DNA of 64,000 nucleotides from Bacteroidales bacterium H4 (GCA_001701165.1 DAAP01000024.1:1-64000); one strand, 5' to 3'; shown: positions 8,654 to 18,054, numbered from the stretch's first letter. The notes: generated by a model not told the origin, from the letters alone. Numbers and translations are program-made.

Positions 8654-10753
8654 TCAGCATTTATGGTTGGCGTAATACGTTCCCGAATGAAGGGTGGCTG
8701 CCGGTCCGGTCATTAAGATGTGTCCCGTGGCTTTGTCTCGGTCGATTAGCATGTTACCGCCGAGAAGTCGCACTGTTATCGGCCAGTCGGCACGCCCTGT
8801 CAGTACGGCAGCCGTCGCGGCGGCACATGCTCCTGTACCGCAAGCCATTGTCTCGCCTACGCCGCGTTCCCATGCGCGGACCGAAAGAGTGTTTTTGTCA
8901 TCTGTTCGGGCAAATTCGATATTGGCACGTTCGGGCCAAATCTCGTGCTTCTCCAATTCCGGGCCGAGTGTGTGCACCATCTCGTCCGTGAAGCTGTCGA
9001 CAAAGACTACGCCGTGTGGATTGCCCATGGATACGGCGGTGACTTTCACTCGCTTTCCGGCGACGTCGATAGGGGTGTCAAGCATAGCGTCTGCATCGAA
9101 ATTCACCGGTATGTCGGATGGCGTGGTCATGGGCAGCCCCATGTCTACGGTCACGGATTCGACAAGTCCGTCAGGAGCCGTATGCAGTTGCAGCGACTTG
9201 ATGCCGCTGAGTGTTTCGATTGTAAGATGGTCGGCTTTCGTGATATGATTGTCGGACACATATTTGGCTACGCAGCGGATGCCGTTGCCACACATCTGGG
9301 CTTCTGTACCGTCGGCGTTGAAAATTCGCATGCGGCAGTCGGCTTTGTGACTTGGCAGTATGGCGATGATGCCATCGGTGTCGAGGCCTGTATGTCGGTG
9401 GCTCATCTCGACGGCGAGTGATGACAGATTGCTGATTTGTCGGTCAAAGCAGTTGATAACCACGAATTTGTTGCCTAAACCTTGCATTGTGACAAAAGGT
9501 ATCGATGAGTGGACGTCTGCGGAGTAGCTGGAGTTTTGTCCGCACGTCTTGACAGACTGCTCCAAACGTTTCAGCCCCTCGGTAAGGACCAGACGCGGTA
9601 CGCCCACATTCATGCGCATAAAACCATGGCCTTCCACGCCAAAAGATATGCCATCGCTGAGTGCCAAATGCCCGTTGCATATCAGCATTTTGACCAAGTC
9701 TTCTTGGGTCATGCCCAATTTGCGAAAATCAAGCCAAATGGTGAACGATGCATCCGGTCGATGCATGGACACGTTTGGAACTCTTTCGGATAGGAATTGT
9801 TCGGCAAAGTCGATGTTGTCTTGTAGGTACTCCAAGACTTGGTCAAGCCACGCTTCGCCGAGGTCGTAGGCGGCCTGTGTTGCAACCATCGCTGCTATGG
9901 GCGGCGTGTTGAATTCGCTTGCAGACAGCCAGTCGAAAAACGGCTCACGCAGTTTCGGGGATTTGACCACGGCCCAGGCGCTTACGATGCCGGGAATATT
10001 GAAGGTCTTGGAAGGCGCGCCAAGCGTCACTGTAATATCTCGGGCATAGTCTGAGACGTCGGCTGTGGGTATGTGCTTGGTTCCATGGAGCATCATGTCT
10101 CCGTATATCTCATCGGACACGAGTATGATGCCTTGGGCGCGGCATATCGATGCCACGCGGGACAAGGATGCCTTGTCCCATTGCAAACCTATGGGATTGT
10201 GCGGATTGCAGATAATCATCATAGCCGGTCGTTGGCTTGCTATGACGTCCTCGAGGTTGTCGAAGTCCATGATATAGTTGCCTCGGCTGTCAAGCTTCAG
10301 GGGATTGGCAACCACGCGTCGGCCGTTGCCCTCTATGACGCTGCGGAACGAGTGGTACACAGGCGGCTGAATCAAGATGCCGTCTCCGGGACGGCTGAAA
10401 TAATTGATGCACAGGCTCAGAGCTTTCTTCAGTCCGGGCATGAATGTTATTTCATCGGCCTGAACATGCCATCCGTGACGTCTATCGAGCCACGAAATGA
10501 TACTATTCCAAAAATCGGCGGGAGCGGATGTGTATCCCAGTACGGCATGGTCGAGACGTCGGCGCAATGCATCAATGATGCATGGACAAGCCTCAAAATC
10601 CATGTCGGCGATCCAAAAAGGCAATAGGTCGTGGCGGCCGAATTTGCGGTCCATTTCTTCTATCTTGGTGGCACAAGTGTCGTGTCGATCCACCACATTA
10701 TCAAAGTTGTAGCTATTATTCATTGTTGTGAAGTCGGGCGTTAAGCCTGTCAT
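8654..10753 (-). CDS. dapF: fused PatB/MalY-type PLP aminotransferase - diaminopimelate epimerase DapF
   Basis: 699 residues in one uninterrupted frame. Residues about 12-400 form a class I/II PLP enzyme of the MalY/PatB (C-S lyase) group: start NSYNFDNVVDRHDT, PFWIADMDF, CNPHNPIG, SDEIYGDM, and the Schiff-base lysine in GAPSKTFN at about K249. After a linker (about 402-418) residues about 419-699 are diaminopimelate epimerase, with both catalytic cysteines visible: FNADGTEAQMCGNGIRC (about C488) and ETMACGTGACAA. DapF converts LL- to meso-diaminopimelate for lysine and peptidoglycan. In many Bacteroidota dapF neighbours an LL-DAP aminotransferase gene, so the N-terminal half might supply an adjacent step, but its motifs look like cystathionine lyase. 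M11 (10,723) is a likely alternative start, because family members begin near the NFD motif. Confidence 0.9.
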   Translation of the reverse strand: MTGLTPDFTTMNNSYNFDNVVDRHDTCATKIEEMDRKFGRHDLLPFWIADMDFEACPCIIDALRRRLDHAVLGYTSAPADFWNSIISWLDRRHGWHVQADEITFMPGLKKALSLCINYFSRPGDGILIQPPVYHSFRSVIEGNGRRVVANPLKLDSRGNYIMDFDNLEDVIASQRPAMMIICNPHNPIGLQWDKASLSRVASICRAQGIILVSDEIYGDMMLHGTKHIPTADVSDYARDITVTLGAPSKTFNIPGIVSAWAVVKSPKLREPFFDWLSASEFNTPPIAAMVATQAAYDLGEAWLDQVLEYLQDNIDFAEQFLSERVPNVSMHRPDASFTIWLDFRKLGMTQEDLVKMLICNGHLALSDGISFGVEGHGFMRMNVGVPRLVLTEGLKRLEQSVKTCGQNSSYSADVHSSIPFVTMQGLGNKFVVINCFDRQISNLSSLAVEMSHRHTGLDTDGIIAILPSHKADCRMRIFNADGTEAQMCGNGIRCVAKYVSDNHITKADHLTIETLSGIKSLQLHTAPDGLVESVTVDMGLPMTTPSDIPVNFDADAMLDTPIDVAGKRVKVTAVSMGNPHGVVFVDSFTDEMVHTLGPELEKHEIWPERANIEFARTDDKNTLSVRAWERGVGETMACGTGACAAATAAVLTGRADWPITVRLLGGNMLIDRDKATGHILMTGPAATLHSGTYYANHKC

Positions 10754-10879
10754 AGGATATGCTTAAATCTGGGGAAAGGGGGAGCGCAAAGGTATAAAAC
10801 TATTTCCATATTCGCAATGTCTAATCGGCGATTGAGTTAAATTTCTTGACTCTACATAAAAAAATAGATTGTAAAAATT

Positions 10880-10910
10880 TTGGTCGGGTGGATAAAAAGT
10901 CGTACCTTTG
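10880..10910 (+). promoter_or_regulatory. promoter of rplU-rpmA
   Basis: A TTG at 10,880-10,882 and TACCTTTG at 10,903-10,910, separated by 20 bp, fit the Bacteroidota sigma-ABfr consensus. The -7 element lies 84 bp upstream of rplU, leaving room for a leader. The rest of the gap 10,754-10,994 is AT-rich and has no gene. Confidence 0.7.
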
Positions 10911-10994
10911 TGGGCAATTTCGCTCAAGGGCAGAGCAAGATGTCGCAGCGTCGGCACGCCCCCGCGGTTAATTTAATATACAGATCAAAACTAA

Positions 10995-11315
10995 ATGTAC
11001 GCTATCGTAGAAATTCAGGGACAGCAGTTCAAGGCAGAAGCCGGCAAGTTCCTCTACGTTCACTTCCTCGGCACAGATGTCAAAGGAGGTGACAGCATCG
11101 ATTTTGACAAGGTGCTGCTTATCGACGCCGACGGTGACGTGAAAGTCGGTGCTCCCACAGTTGAAGGAGCAAAAGTAGTATGCGAAGTGGCCGAGCCCCT
11201 CGTAAAGGGTGAAAAGGTCATCGTGTTCAAGAAAAAACGTCGCAAAGGCTATCGCGTAAAGAACGGCCATCGCCAGTACTTCACCAAGGTAGTCATCAAA
11301 GACGTAGTCGCTTAA
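10995..11315 (+). CDS. rplU: 50S ribosomal protein L21
   Basis: 106 residues, full length for L21, a 23S rRNA-binding protein of the large subunit. Typical features are MYAIVEIQGQQFKAEAG at the N-terminus and the basic segment FKKKRRKGYRVKNGHRQ near the C-terminus. It is followed 24 bp later by rpmA, the usual L21-L27 pair, and preceded by a good promoter. Confidence 0.98.
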   Translation: MYAIVEIQGQQFKAEAGKFLYVHFLGTDVKGGDSIDFDKVLLIDADGDVKVGAPTVEGAKVVCEVAEPLVKGEKVIVFKKKRRKGYRVKNGHRQYFTKVVIKDVVA

Positions 11316-11339
11316 TCAAACTTAAAATTTCACAGACAC

Positions 11340-11603
11340 ATGGCACATAAAAAAGGTGTCGGCAGTTCGAAGAACGGCCGTGAATCAGAAAGCAAGCGTC
11401 TCGGCGTGAAAATATTTGGCGGTCAGGTATGCAAGGCCGGTAACATCATCAAGCGCCAGCGCGGTACCGTGCACCATCCCGGCAAAAATGTCGGCCTGGG
11501 TCGCGACCACACAATCTACGCACTCATTGACGGCACAGTGGTATTCTCCACCGGTAAGGAAGGCCGTCGTTACATCAACGTGGAACCCCTGCCCGAAGCA
11601 TAA
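11340..11603 (+). CDS. rpmA: 50S ribosomal protein L27
   Basis: 87 residues, full length. L27 reaches the peptidyl-transferase centre with its N-terminus. Visible: MAHKKGVGSSKNGRESESKR, then GGQVCKAGNIIKRQRGT and the C-terminal FSTGKEGRRYINV. The N-terminus starts directly with the mature AHKKG sequence, without the cleaved extension of Firmicutes L27. Second gene of the rplU operon; an intrinsic terminator follows 33 bp later. Confidence 0.98.
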   Translation: MAHKKGVGSSKNGRESESKRLGVKIFGGQVCKAGNIIKRQRGTVHHPGKNVGLGRDHTIYALIDGTVVFSTGKEGRRYINVEPLPEA

Positions 11604-11635
11604 GGCTCGGAGTCCGCACCAAACTCTTATGGTAA

Positions 11636-11673
11636 GAGGATGCAGCCGTCGGCTGTGTCCTCTCGCTTTTTTT
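11636..11673 (+). terminator. intrinsic terminator of rplU-rpmA
   Basis: Stem GAGGATGCAGCC / GGCTGTGTCCTC (two wobble pairs) with a three-base loop, followed by a run of seven T at 11,667-11,673. It lies 33 bp after the rpmA stop. Confidence 0.8.
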
Positions 11674-11718
11674 ATGTTGATTTTGGCGGTGCGAGATGGC
11701 CGATTGCGGATAATTTGC

Positions 11719-11726
11719 TATCTTTG
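11719..11726 (+). promoter_or_regulatory. possible -7 element of the glycosyltransferase gene
   Basis: TATCTTTG matches the TAnnTTTG consensus about 74 bp upstream of the ATG at 11,800. No well-spaced TTG box was found. Confidence 0.4.
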
Positions 11727-11799
11727 TACTTATGTTCTGCGGCACTACCGGGCCGCGTTCTTATATCAAAACAATATCCCTAAAAATTGTCGCGCGGAT

Positions 11800-12996
11800 A
11801 TGAATCTGAGTCTTGACATATCTCTCTCTGTAATATTATTAATTGCTGCTGTTGCAGTGCTTTATGTGCTGTTGTGGCCGGTGTACTTGTGGCGCATTCG
11901 TCGGGTGACTCATGCCGTAAATGTGGCAAATGCCGAGAATGTTTCTGAAGAAGCCACGCGCGAAGAATCCCTGCCGGCGGTCTCGGTGGTAATATACTGC
12001 TCGGCCGGAGAGAATAGTTTGCGCCGCGTATTACGGCAAGTGACGACTCAGGACTACCCATCGCCATTTGAGGTAATTGTGGTTACGGATGGCCAGTCAT
12101 CCGAGTGCAGCGCTGTGGTTGGCGAGTTCCGTCGCGCATGTCCTAATATCTACATGACTTACACTCCGGACGATGCTCGCAATGTCAGCCGCAAGAAGCT
12201 GGCATTGACGCTTGGTATGAAGGCCGCGCGATATGACGTGGTGGTTCACACTACTGCCGCCGTATCCATAGATAGTGATCGATGGCTCTACGAAATGGCT
12301 CGGCCTTTCGGTTCGGGTGCTGTTGTCGCAATAGGGTATGCGTATGTGCCTTCGGATAAAGATGGCAAGGCCGGACGTCGCCGCCGAATGTTCAATGCCA
12401 AGGCGGATGCCGTCACTTGGCTGACTGCCGCCGTTGCCGGGAAGTCCTATCGCGGTACTGAATACAATCTGGCGTATACGCGACAGGCTTTTTTCGATAA
12501 TAAAGGATTCTCGCATTCGCTGAATTTGCACACCGGGGACGATGATTTGCTCGTCTACGAATTGGTTTCGCAAAATCCCGGGAAAGTAGCCGTGGTGCTG
12601 ACGCATGACTCGATGCCGTCGATAGTCGACATTGCCCCGTGCCGCTTTTACAATCGGCAGCGTCGATGCCACCAATTTACCGGCACAAGGTTGCCAAAAT
12701 GTTCACGCCGTCTGATGGCTGCGGGCGCATGGATGCGTATTGCATCTTTGGCTTTGGCGGTTGCAGCGGTGGTACTCAGTGACTTCAATGTCTATGTGGG
12801 AGCTGTTGCTCTTGCCTTGATGATAGCCCAATGGCTGAGTGTCGCCATCGTATGGCGGCGTGCAATCAAGGCTTTGCATGGGCGTGCGATGTTGTGGACG
12901 CTTCCGCGACTGTCTCTTACACGTCTGTTGGCCAATGCTAAGGTCGCAATACACACTATGCGCCATCATTCCGAGTACTATACTTGGCGTCACTGA
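11800..12996 (+). CDS. membrane glycosyltransferase family 2 protein
   Basis: 398 residues from the ATG at 11,800; the frame is open further upstream but there it overlaps rpmA and the terminator. An N-terminal membrane helix (about residues 8-30) is followed by a GT-A domain: SVVIYCSAG opens the fold, IVVTDGQS follows, then SIDSDRW in the DxD position and the acceptor-side acidic cluster GDDDLL. Two hydrophobic segments near residues 310-355 anchor the C-terminus. Such enzymes extend cell-surface polysaccharides or glycolipids; the sugar is unknown. It stands alone and converges on folB across a strong hairpin. Confidence 0.85.
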   Translation: MNLSLDISLSVILLIAAVAVLYVLLWPVYLWRIRRVTHAVNVANAENVSEEATREESLPAVSVVIYCSAGENSLRRVLRQVTTQDYPSPFEVIVVTDGQSSECSAVVGEFRRACPNIYMTYTPDDARNVSRKKLALTLGMKAARYDVVVHTTAAVSIDSDRWLYEMARPFGSGAVVAIGYAYVPSDKDGKAGRRRRMFNAKADAVTWLTAAVAGKSYRGTEYNLAYTRQAFFDNKGFSHSLNLHTGDDDLLVYELVSQNPGKVAVVLTHDSMPSIVDIAPCRFYNRQRRCHQFTGTRLPKCSRRLMAAGAWMRIASLALAVAAVVLSDFNVYVGAVALALMIAQWLSVAIVWRRAIKALHGRAMLWTLPRLSLTRLLANAKVAIHTMRHHSEYYTWRH

Positions 12997-13017
12997 AAGT
13001 AGCAGCATACAAATAAG

Positions 13018-13051
13018 GCGGCGGAGGCTTCCCCATGGATGCTCCCGCCGC
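13018..13051. terminator. bidirectional terminator between glycosyltransferase gene and folB
   Basis: GC-rich hairpin with arms GCGGCGGAG and CTCCCGCCGC (one bulge) between convergent genes. T-rich sequence follows on both strands (tttgtgttt on plus, CTTATTTG on minus). Confidence 0.7.
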
Positions 13052-13075
13052 TTTGTGTTTCTTAGTTGCGATGTT

Positions 13076-13450
13076 TCACTCGTGCAATTTGCGAGATATA
13101 GAGACGGTGACGCCTTGCATCTGCACCGGTATGGGTGGCGCGATTTTGGTGATGCTTACTGTTATTGACAGTATGGACGGGAAAGCCGTGGCAAGGGCAT
13201 CGATGACGCGTCCGGCCACATGTTCGAGCAGTGACGATGGCGTTTGCATGGTTCGGCGGATGACGTCAATCACTTCGGTGTAGCTGATGGCACTGAAAAT
13301 ATTGTCGCTTAGCACTGCCTTAGAGGCATCGTAGTCAAAGACTACGGTCACGTCAAATTCGTTGCCGACAAGGCGTTCTTGTTCGAGCACTCCGTGGTTG
13401 CAGTGCAGTCGTAATCTGTCTATGGTTATTGTCGCTATGGTATCCTGCAT
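13076..13450 (-). CDS. folB: dihydroneopterin aldolase
   Basis: 124 residues, normal length for FolB, which cleaves 7,8-dihydroneopterin to 6-hydroxymethyl-dihydropterin and glycolaldehyde in folate synthesis. Visible: LHCNHGVLEQERLVGNEF, with the catalytic glutamate in the GVLEQER block, then ISYTEVIDVIR and the C-terminal ITKIAPPIPVQ. The start is 6 bp after the rnr stop on the same strand, so it is probably co-transcribed with rnr. Confidence 0.93.
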   Translation of the reverse strand: MQDTIATITIDRLRLHCNHGVLEQERLVGNEFDVTVVFDYDASKAVLSDNIFSAISYTEVIDVIRRTMQTPSSLLEHVAGRVIDALATAFPSILSITVSITKIAPPIPVQMQGVTVSISRKLHE

Positions 13451-13456
13451 GAGTGG

Positions 13457-15697
13457 CTATTTGCGTCGTTTGCCTTTTTTTACGTTTTTGCTTTTGTCCT
13501 TGCCATTTGGCCGTGCGGAGTTGGGCAACGGCTTGCTTATGGGCTTGCCTGTGTGCGGATCTATTAGTACGAAGTCTAACTGCTTGCGCTCGAGATTGGC
13601 TTGTGCCACTTGTACGCTGACTTTATCGCCGAGACGATAGCGGTTGTTGTGGCGGCGTCCTACGAGGCAGTAATTGCGCTCGTCCAGCTCGTAATAGTCG
13701 TCCACGAGGTCGCGCACGGGCACTAGTCCTTCGCATTTGTTGTCATCCAATTCGACATACAAGCCCCATTCGGTGACGCCGGAGATGACGCCGGAGTATG
13801 TCTGGCCGAGGTGGTCGTGCATGTATTCCACTTGTTTGTACTTGATGGAGGCACGCTCGGCATTGGCTGCCAGCTGTTCCATCTCGGAACAGTGTTTGCA
13901 TAATTCCTCGAGGTGGTCCAAGTTTACCGAACGTTGTCCGGCCTGATACCGGTCCAGAAGGCGATGCACCATCATGTCCGGATAACGGCGTATGGGCGAA
14001 GTGAAGTGTGTGTAGTAGTCAAAGCCCAATCCGTAGTGTCCGATGTTGTGTGTGGTGTATATGGCTTTGGCCATCGAACGTATCGCCAAGGTTGACAGCA
14101 GGTTTTCTTCGCCTTTGCCTTTGATATCGTGTATCATGCGGTTGATGCTGCGGTTGATTTCCTTGCTGTTCCCCTGGCTCTTGACCTTGTATCCGAAGTT
14201 GCGTGATAGTGAGGCAAGGTCCGATAGCTTGCCCGGATCGGGCTGATCGTGTACGCGGAATACGAATGCTTTGGGTTTTTTGCGCCCTACAGGTATGCCT
14301 ATGGCGGCGGCCACGGTCTTATTGGCCAAGAGCATGAATTCTTCGATGAGTTTGTTTGCGTCTTTAGATTCCTTGAAGTATACGCCTATCGGATGTCCGT
14401 TTTCGTCGATGTCGAATCGCACTTCTACGCGAGCGAAGTCCACCGAGCCGTTTTCGAAACGTATTCTGCGGAGGGTCTTGGCCATTGAATCAAGCGTTAG
14501 TATTTCGTCTGCATAGTCGCCTTTGCCCGTCTCGATGATTTCCTGGGCCTCTTCGTAGGTGAAGCGTCGATTGCTGCGGATGACGGTGTGCATAATCTTA
14601 TGGTTGACGACGCGGGCATCCGGGGTCATTTCGAACACGGTCGAGTAGGTCAGTTTGTCTTCGTCCGGACGAAGCGAGCAGATATCGTTGCACAGGTGTT
14701 CGGGAAGCATGGGTACCACGCGGTCTACCAGGTATACGCTGGTGGCGCGGTCGCGTGCTTCGCGGTCAATGATGGAGTCCGGTTTGACGTAATGCGTCAC
14801 ATCGGCGATATGAACGCCCACTTCATAGTTGCCGTTGGGTAGCTTGCGTATGGATAGGGCATCATCGAAGTCTTTGGCGTCTTTGGGGTCGATGGTGAAG
14901 GTGGTAACATTGCGCATATCGGTACGTTGTGCCACTACTTCGTCGGTGATGCCTGCGTCTATGCGTGCCGCTGCGTCCTCCACTGTTTTGGGATAGGAGT
15001 ACGGCAGCCCGAATTCGGCAAGTATGGCGTGTATCTCGGTGTTGTTGTCGCCACTCTTGCCGAGGATGTCTACTATTTCGCCGCGCGGATTTTTTTCGTC
15101 ATCGGGCCAGTCGGTGATGCGTACCACAGCCTTGTCTCCTGTGACGGCGCCTTTGAGGCGACGCTTGGGAATGTATATATCTGTGGCTAGGAACTTGCTG
15201 TCGGTGTTGAGTATGGCAAAGCTGTTCTCTACTTTGATGGTTCCTATGAATGTTTGGTCTTTTTTCTCGACTATTTCTGTGACTATGGCTTCGGGTTCGA
15301 TGCCGCGACGACGCGCTGCGACGGTTACGCGCACGCGGTCGCCATTGAGTGCGTGCATAGAATTGCGTTCGGCCACGAAAATGCTCTCGCCGTCATCGTC
15401 GGTGATTACGGAGTTCTTGCCGTTGGAGCGGCGTACAAAGGTGCCCATGGCATCGACGCTGCGGCTGGGGCGCTTGTATTTGCCGGGGGCTATTTCGACA
15501 AGTTCGCCGTCAAAGGCCAGCTCGGCAAGGCGCAAGGCCACGGCCCGTTGTTGTGTCTCGGCCGTGATGCCAAGGGCGGCGGCCACCTGTTTGTAGTTGA
15601 ATGTCGTGACTGAAGGCTGTGCGATGTATGTGTCTACGGCTTTGCGCAGTTTGGAGGCTTTGCGTGGCTGCCCTGCCTTGGATGTGTCTTTGGACAT
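13457..15697 (-). CDS. rnr: ribonuclease R
   Basis: 746 residues. 3'-5' exoribonuclease of the RNase II/R family that degrades structured RNA. Domain order: a helix-turn-helix-like N-terminus (about 20-75), cold-shock domains (about 80-240), the RNB catalytic domain starting at TIDPKDAKDFDDA (about 268-280, metal-binding aspartates), and a C-terminal S1 domain (SGVISGVTEWGLYVEL). A lysine-rich tail follows. It is leftward and 6 bp from folB. A hairpin separates it from gyrB. Confidence 0.96.
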   Translation of the reverse strand: MSKDTSKAGQPRKASKLRKAVDTYIAQPSVTTFNYKQVAAALGITAETQQRAVALRLAELAFDGELVEIAPGKYKRPSRSVDAMGTFVRRSNGKNSVITDDDGESIFVAERNSMHALNGDRVRVTVAARRRGIEPEAIVTEIVEKKDQTFIGTIKVENSFAILNTDSKFLATDIYIPKRRLKGAVTGDKAVVRITDWPDDEKNPRGEIVDILGKSGDNNTEIHAILAEFGLPYSYPKTVEDAAARIDAGITDEVVAQRTDMRNVTTFTIDPKDAKDFDDALSIRKLPNGNYEVGVHIADVTHYVKPDSIIDREARDRATSVYLVDRVVPMLPEHLCNDICSLRPDEDKLTYSTVFEMTPDARVVNHKIMHTVIRSNRRFTYEEAQEIIETGKGDYADEILTLDSMAKTLRRIRFENGSVDFARVEVRFDIDENGHPIGVYFKESKDANKLIEEFMLLANKTVAAAIGIPVGRKKPKAFVFRVHDQPDPGKLSDLASLSRNFGYKVKSQGNSKEINRSINRMIHDIKGKGEENLLSTLAIRSMAKAIYTTHNIGHYGLGFDYYTHFTSPIRRYPDMMVHRLLDRYQAGQRSVNLDHLEELCKHCSEMEQLAANAERASIKYKQVEYMHDHLGQTYSGVISGVTEWGLYVELDDNKCEGLVPVRDLVDDYYELDERNYCLVGRRHNNRYRLGDKVSVQVAQANLERKQLDFVLIDPHTGKPISKPLPNSARPNGKDKSKNVKKGKRRK

Positions 15698-15793
15698 GTG
15701 CTTGTGTGTGAGGTGAGTGTGAATGTTGTCTTAGTCGCTTGGTGATTTGCAGCCCGGTAGTCTGGTGACTGTGTCGGTTTCCGGTTAAAGCTA

Positions 15794-15832
15794 ACGCCCC
15801 GAAGAGGCCGGGCATACAGGCTTCCGGGGCGT
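15794..15832 (-). terminator. hairpin after gyrB
   Basis: Arms ACGCCCCGAAG and CTTCCGGGGCGT (one bulge) lie between the gyrB stop and rnr. On the minus strand the stem is followed by TAGCTTTAACC, a weak T-tract. Confidence 0.55.
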
Positions 15833-15890
15833 CGTGCGTTGGTGTTATGACAGCCTGGCAGGTGGCGCACCCGGAAGGGAGCGGCAGCGC

Positions 15891-17822
15891 TTAGGCGTCG
15901 ATATTTGCGTAATTGGCGTTCTGTTCGATAAATTCGCGGCGCGGTTCGACATCTTCGCCCATAAGCATGGAGAATATGCGGTCGGCCTCGACGGCGTCGC
16001 TGATGTGCACTTGCTTGAGCATTCGATGACCTGGCGCCATTGTGGTTTCGCGTAATTCCTTGGCGGACATTTCGCCGAGGCCTTTATAACGCTGTACCGT
16101 TGTCTTGGTACCATGTTCGTCGATGAATTGCTGAAGCTGTTGGTCGGTCCAGCAGTATTCTTCGAGTTTGCCCAGCTTGCATTTGTACAGCGGCGGCGTG
16201 GCAAGGTAGAGATACCCGTTTTCGATGACGGGACGCATACGGCGGAAGAAGAATGTCATAAGAAGTGTGGCGATGTGCGCACCATCGACATCGGCATCGG
16301 TCATGATGATAATCTTGTGGTATGCCAGCTTGGAGACGTTGGGCTCGTGCGGGTCTTCTTCGGTGCCTATGGTGACGCGCAGCGCTCGGAACAGGTTGGC
16401 AATTTCTTCGTTCTCGAAGACTTTGTGCTCCATGGCCTTCTCGACGTTGAGAATCTTGCCGCGCAGCGGAAGTATGGCCTGATAGCGACGGTCGCGAGCA
16501 TCTTGAGCCGTACCGCCTGCCGAATCACCTTCGACTATGAAGATTTCGCAGTCTTCGGCCGTGCGTGACGAGCAGTCGCTGAGTTTGCCGGGAAGTCCGC
16601 CGCCGCAGAGCGGCGATTTGCGCTGGATACGCTGACGGGCGTTGTATGCGGCTTGGCGTGCCTGTGCCGCCAGAACGACCTTGTTTACGATGAGCCGGGC
16701 CTCGCGCGGATGCTCCTCAAGATATGTGCCCAAGGCATCGGATACGGCGGTCTGTACGGCGCCGATAACTTCGCTGTTGCCCAATTTGGTCTTTGTCTGG
16801 CCTTCGAATTGCGGTTCCATGACCTTGACGGAGATTACGGCCGTAAGGCCTTCGCGGAAGTCATCGCCGTTGATTTCAACTTTGGCATTCTTCAGCAGGT
16901 TGTTGTCTTCGGCGTACTTCTTGAGCGTGGATGTAAGGCCGCGGCGAAACCCGGTGAGGTGGGTGCCGCCTTCTATGGTGTTGATATTGTTGACAAACGA
17001 ATAGATTGTCTCCGAGTAATTGGTGTTGTAAGTCAGGGCCACTTCGATGGGTACACCTTGGCGTTCGACGTTGAGATCGATGACATCGCCTATGAGTGAC
17101 TCCTTGTTGTGGTCAATGTATTCCACAAATTCGCGCAGACCCTTTGCGCTGTAGTATGTTTCGCAGCGAGGTTTGTCATCAGCGCCAAGCTCGCGCATGT
17201 CGGTGAGCTTGAGCGTGATGCCGGCGTTGAGGTATGCCAAATCGCGCAGACGATTGGACAGCGTGTCGAAATCGTATGTGGTGACAGTGAATATCGAGTC
17301 ATCGGGCTTGAAGGTTATGGTCGTGCCGGTGGTGTCTGTCTCACCGATGACTTTGACACTTTCCAGCGGATGTCCGCAACTGTATTCCTGCATATAGATT
17401 TTGCCGCCGCGGCGTACTTCGGCACGCAGATGAGAGGATAGAGCGTTGACGCAGGATACTCCCACGCCGTGCAGGCCTCCCGATACTTTGTAGGTGCCCT
17501 TGTCAAATTTGCCGCCGGCGTGTAGTACTGTCAGCACCACTTCAAGGGCGCTCTTATGCTCTTTTTTGTGCATGTCCACGGGGATGCCGCGGCCGTTGTC
17601 GACAACGGTGATAGAGTTGTCTTCGTTGATGGTGACCTCGATGTGCGTGGCATAGCCGGCGAGAGCTTCGTCTATGGAGTTGTCCACGACCTCGTACACG
17701 AGGTGGTGGAGTCCCTTGGAGGAGATGTCGCCGATGTACATTGCAGGGCGCTTGCGTACGGCCTCCAGGCCTTCGAGCACTTGGATGTTTGACGCACTGT
17801 ATTCTTTTTGATTTTCTTCCAT
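15891..17822 (-). CDS. gyrB: DNA gyrase subunit B
   Basis: 643 residues from the ATG at 17,822 (MEENQKEYSASNIQVLEGLE). An upstream extension of 39 codons is open but lacks the family N-terminus. GHKL ATPase motifs DNSIDEALAGY and DNGRGIPVD lead. A transducer domain follows, then the TOPRIM domain with EGDSAGG and the acidic DADVDGAH. The C-terminus RREFIEQNANYANIDA is typical of Bacteroidota GyrB, and the length is full. With GyrA (not in the window) it introduces negative supercoils. It is leftward with its own promoter about 130 bp upstream and separated from the kinase gene by a terminator. Confidence 0.97.
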   Translation of the reverse strand: MEENQKEYSASNIQVLEGLEAVRKRPAMYIGDISSKGLHHLVYEVVDNSIDEALAGYATHIEVTINEDNSITVVDNGRGIPVDMHKKEHKSALEVVLTVLHAGGKFDKGTYKVSGGLHGVGVSCVNALSSHLRAEVRRGGKIYMQEYSCGHPLESVKVIGETDTTGTTITFKPDDSIFTVTTYDFDTLSNRLRDLAYLNAGITLKLTDMRELGADDKPRCETYYSAKGLREFVEYIDHNKESLIGDVIDLNVERQGVPIEVALTYNTNYSETIYSFVNNINTIEGGTHLTGFRRGLTSTLKKYAEDNNLLKNAKVEINGDDFREGLTAVISVKVMEPQFEGQTKTKLGNSEVIGAVQTAVSDALGTYLEEHPREARLIVNKVVLAAQARQAAYNARQRIQRKSPLCGGGLPGKLSDCSSRTAEDCEIFIVEGDSAGGTAQDARDRRYQAILPLRGKILNVEKAMEHKVFENEEIANLFRALRVTIGTEEDPHEPNVSKLAYHKIIIMTDADVDGAHIATLLMTFFFRRMRPVIENGYLYLATPPLYKCKLGKLEEYCWTDQQLQQFIDEHGTKTTVQRYKGLGEMSAKELRETTMAPGHRMLKQVHISDAVEADRIFSMLMGEDVEPRREFIEQNANYANIDA

Positions 17823-17950
17823 GTAAGTGTGTTTGGGAAAAAACGGTGAAAAGCGCGTCGCTTCCGGATGCCGTGCCATAGGAATGCCATGCGTCTGTTT
17901 CGCCGAGCTTGCCTTGCGGCTGTCATCAGAAGCTATCACGCTTTATAGTG

Positions 17951-17981
17951 CAAATTTACGACTTTTCGCCGATATGACCAA
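17951..17981 (-). promoter_or_regulatory. gyrB promoter
   Basis: On the minus strand a TTG (17,979-17,981) and TAAATTTG (17,951-17,958) are separated by 20 bp, a near-consensus Bacteroidota promoter. It gives an untranslated leader of about 120 nt before gyrB. Confidence 0.65.
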
Positions 17982-17991
17982 GTGGGAATCG

Positions 17992-18054
17992 CAAAAAAAT
18001 GTGTGCTCGCCCACGCGGTCTGACAGACTGTCTGTCAGGCTCGTGAGAGCACAC
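17992..18054 (-). terminator. strong intrinsic terminator of the PfkB kinase gene
   Basis: Long hairpin: outer arms GTGTGCTC / GAGCACAC (18,001-18,008 and 18,047-18,054) and a perfect inner stem CTGACAGA / TCTGTCAG. On the minus strand seven T follow (17,992-17,999). It stops the sugar-kinase transcript before the gyrB promoter. The stretch 18,055-18,252 beyond it shows no gene. Confidence 0.75.
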
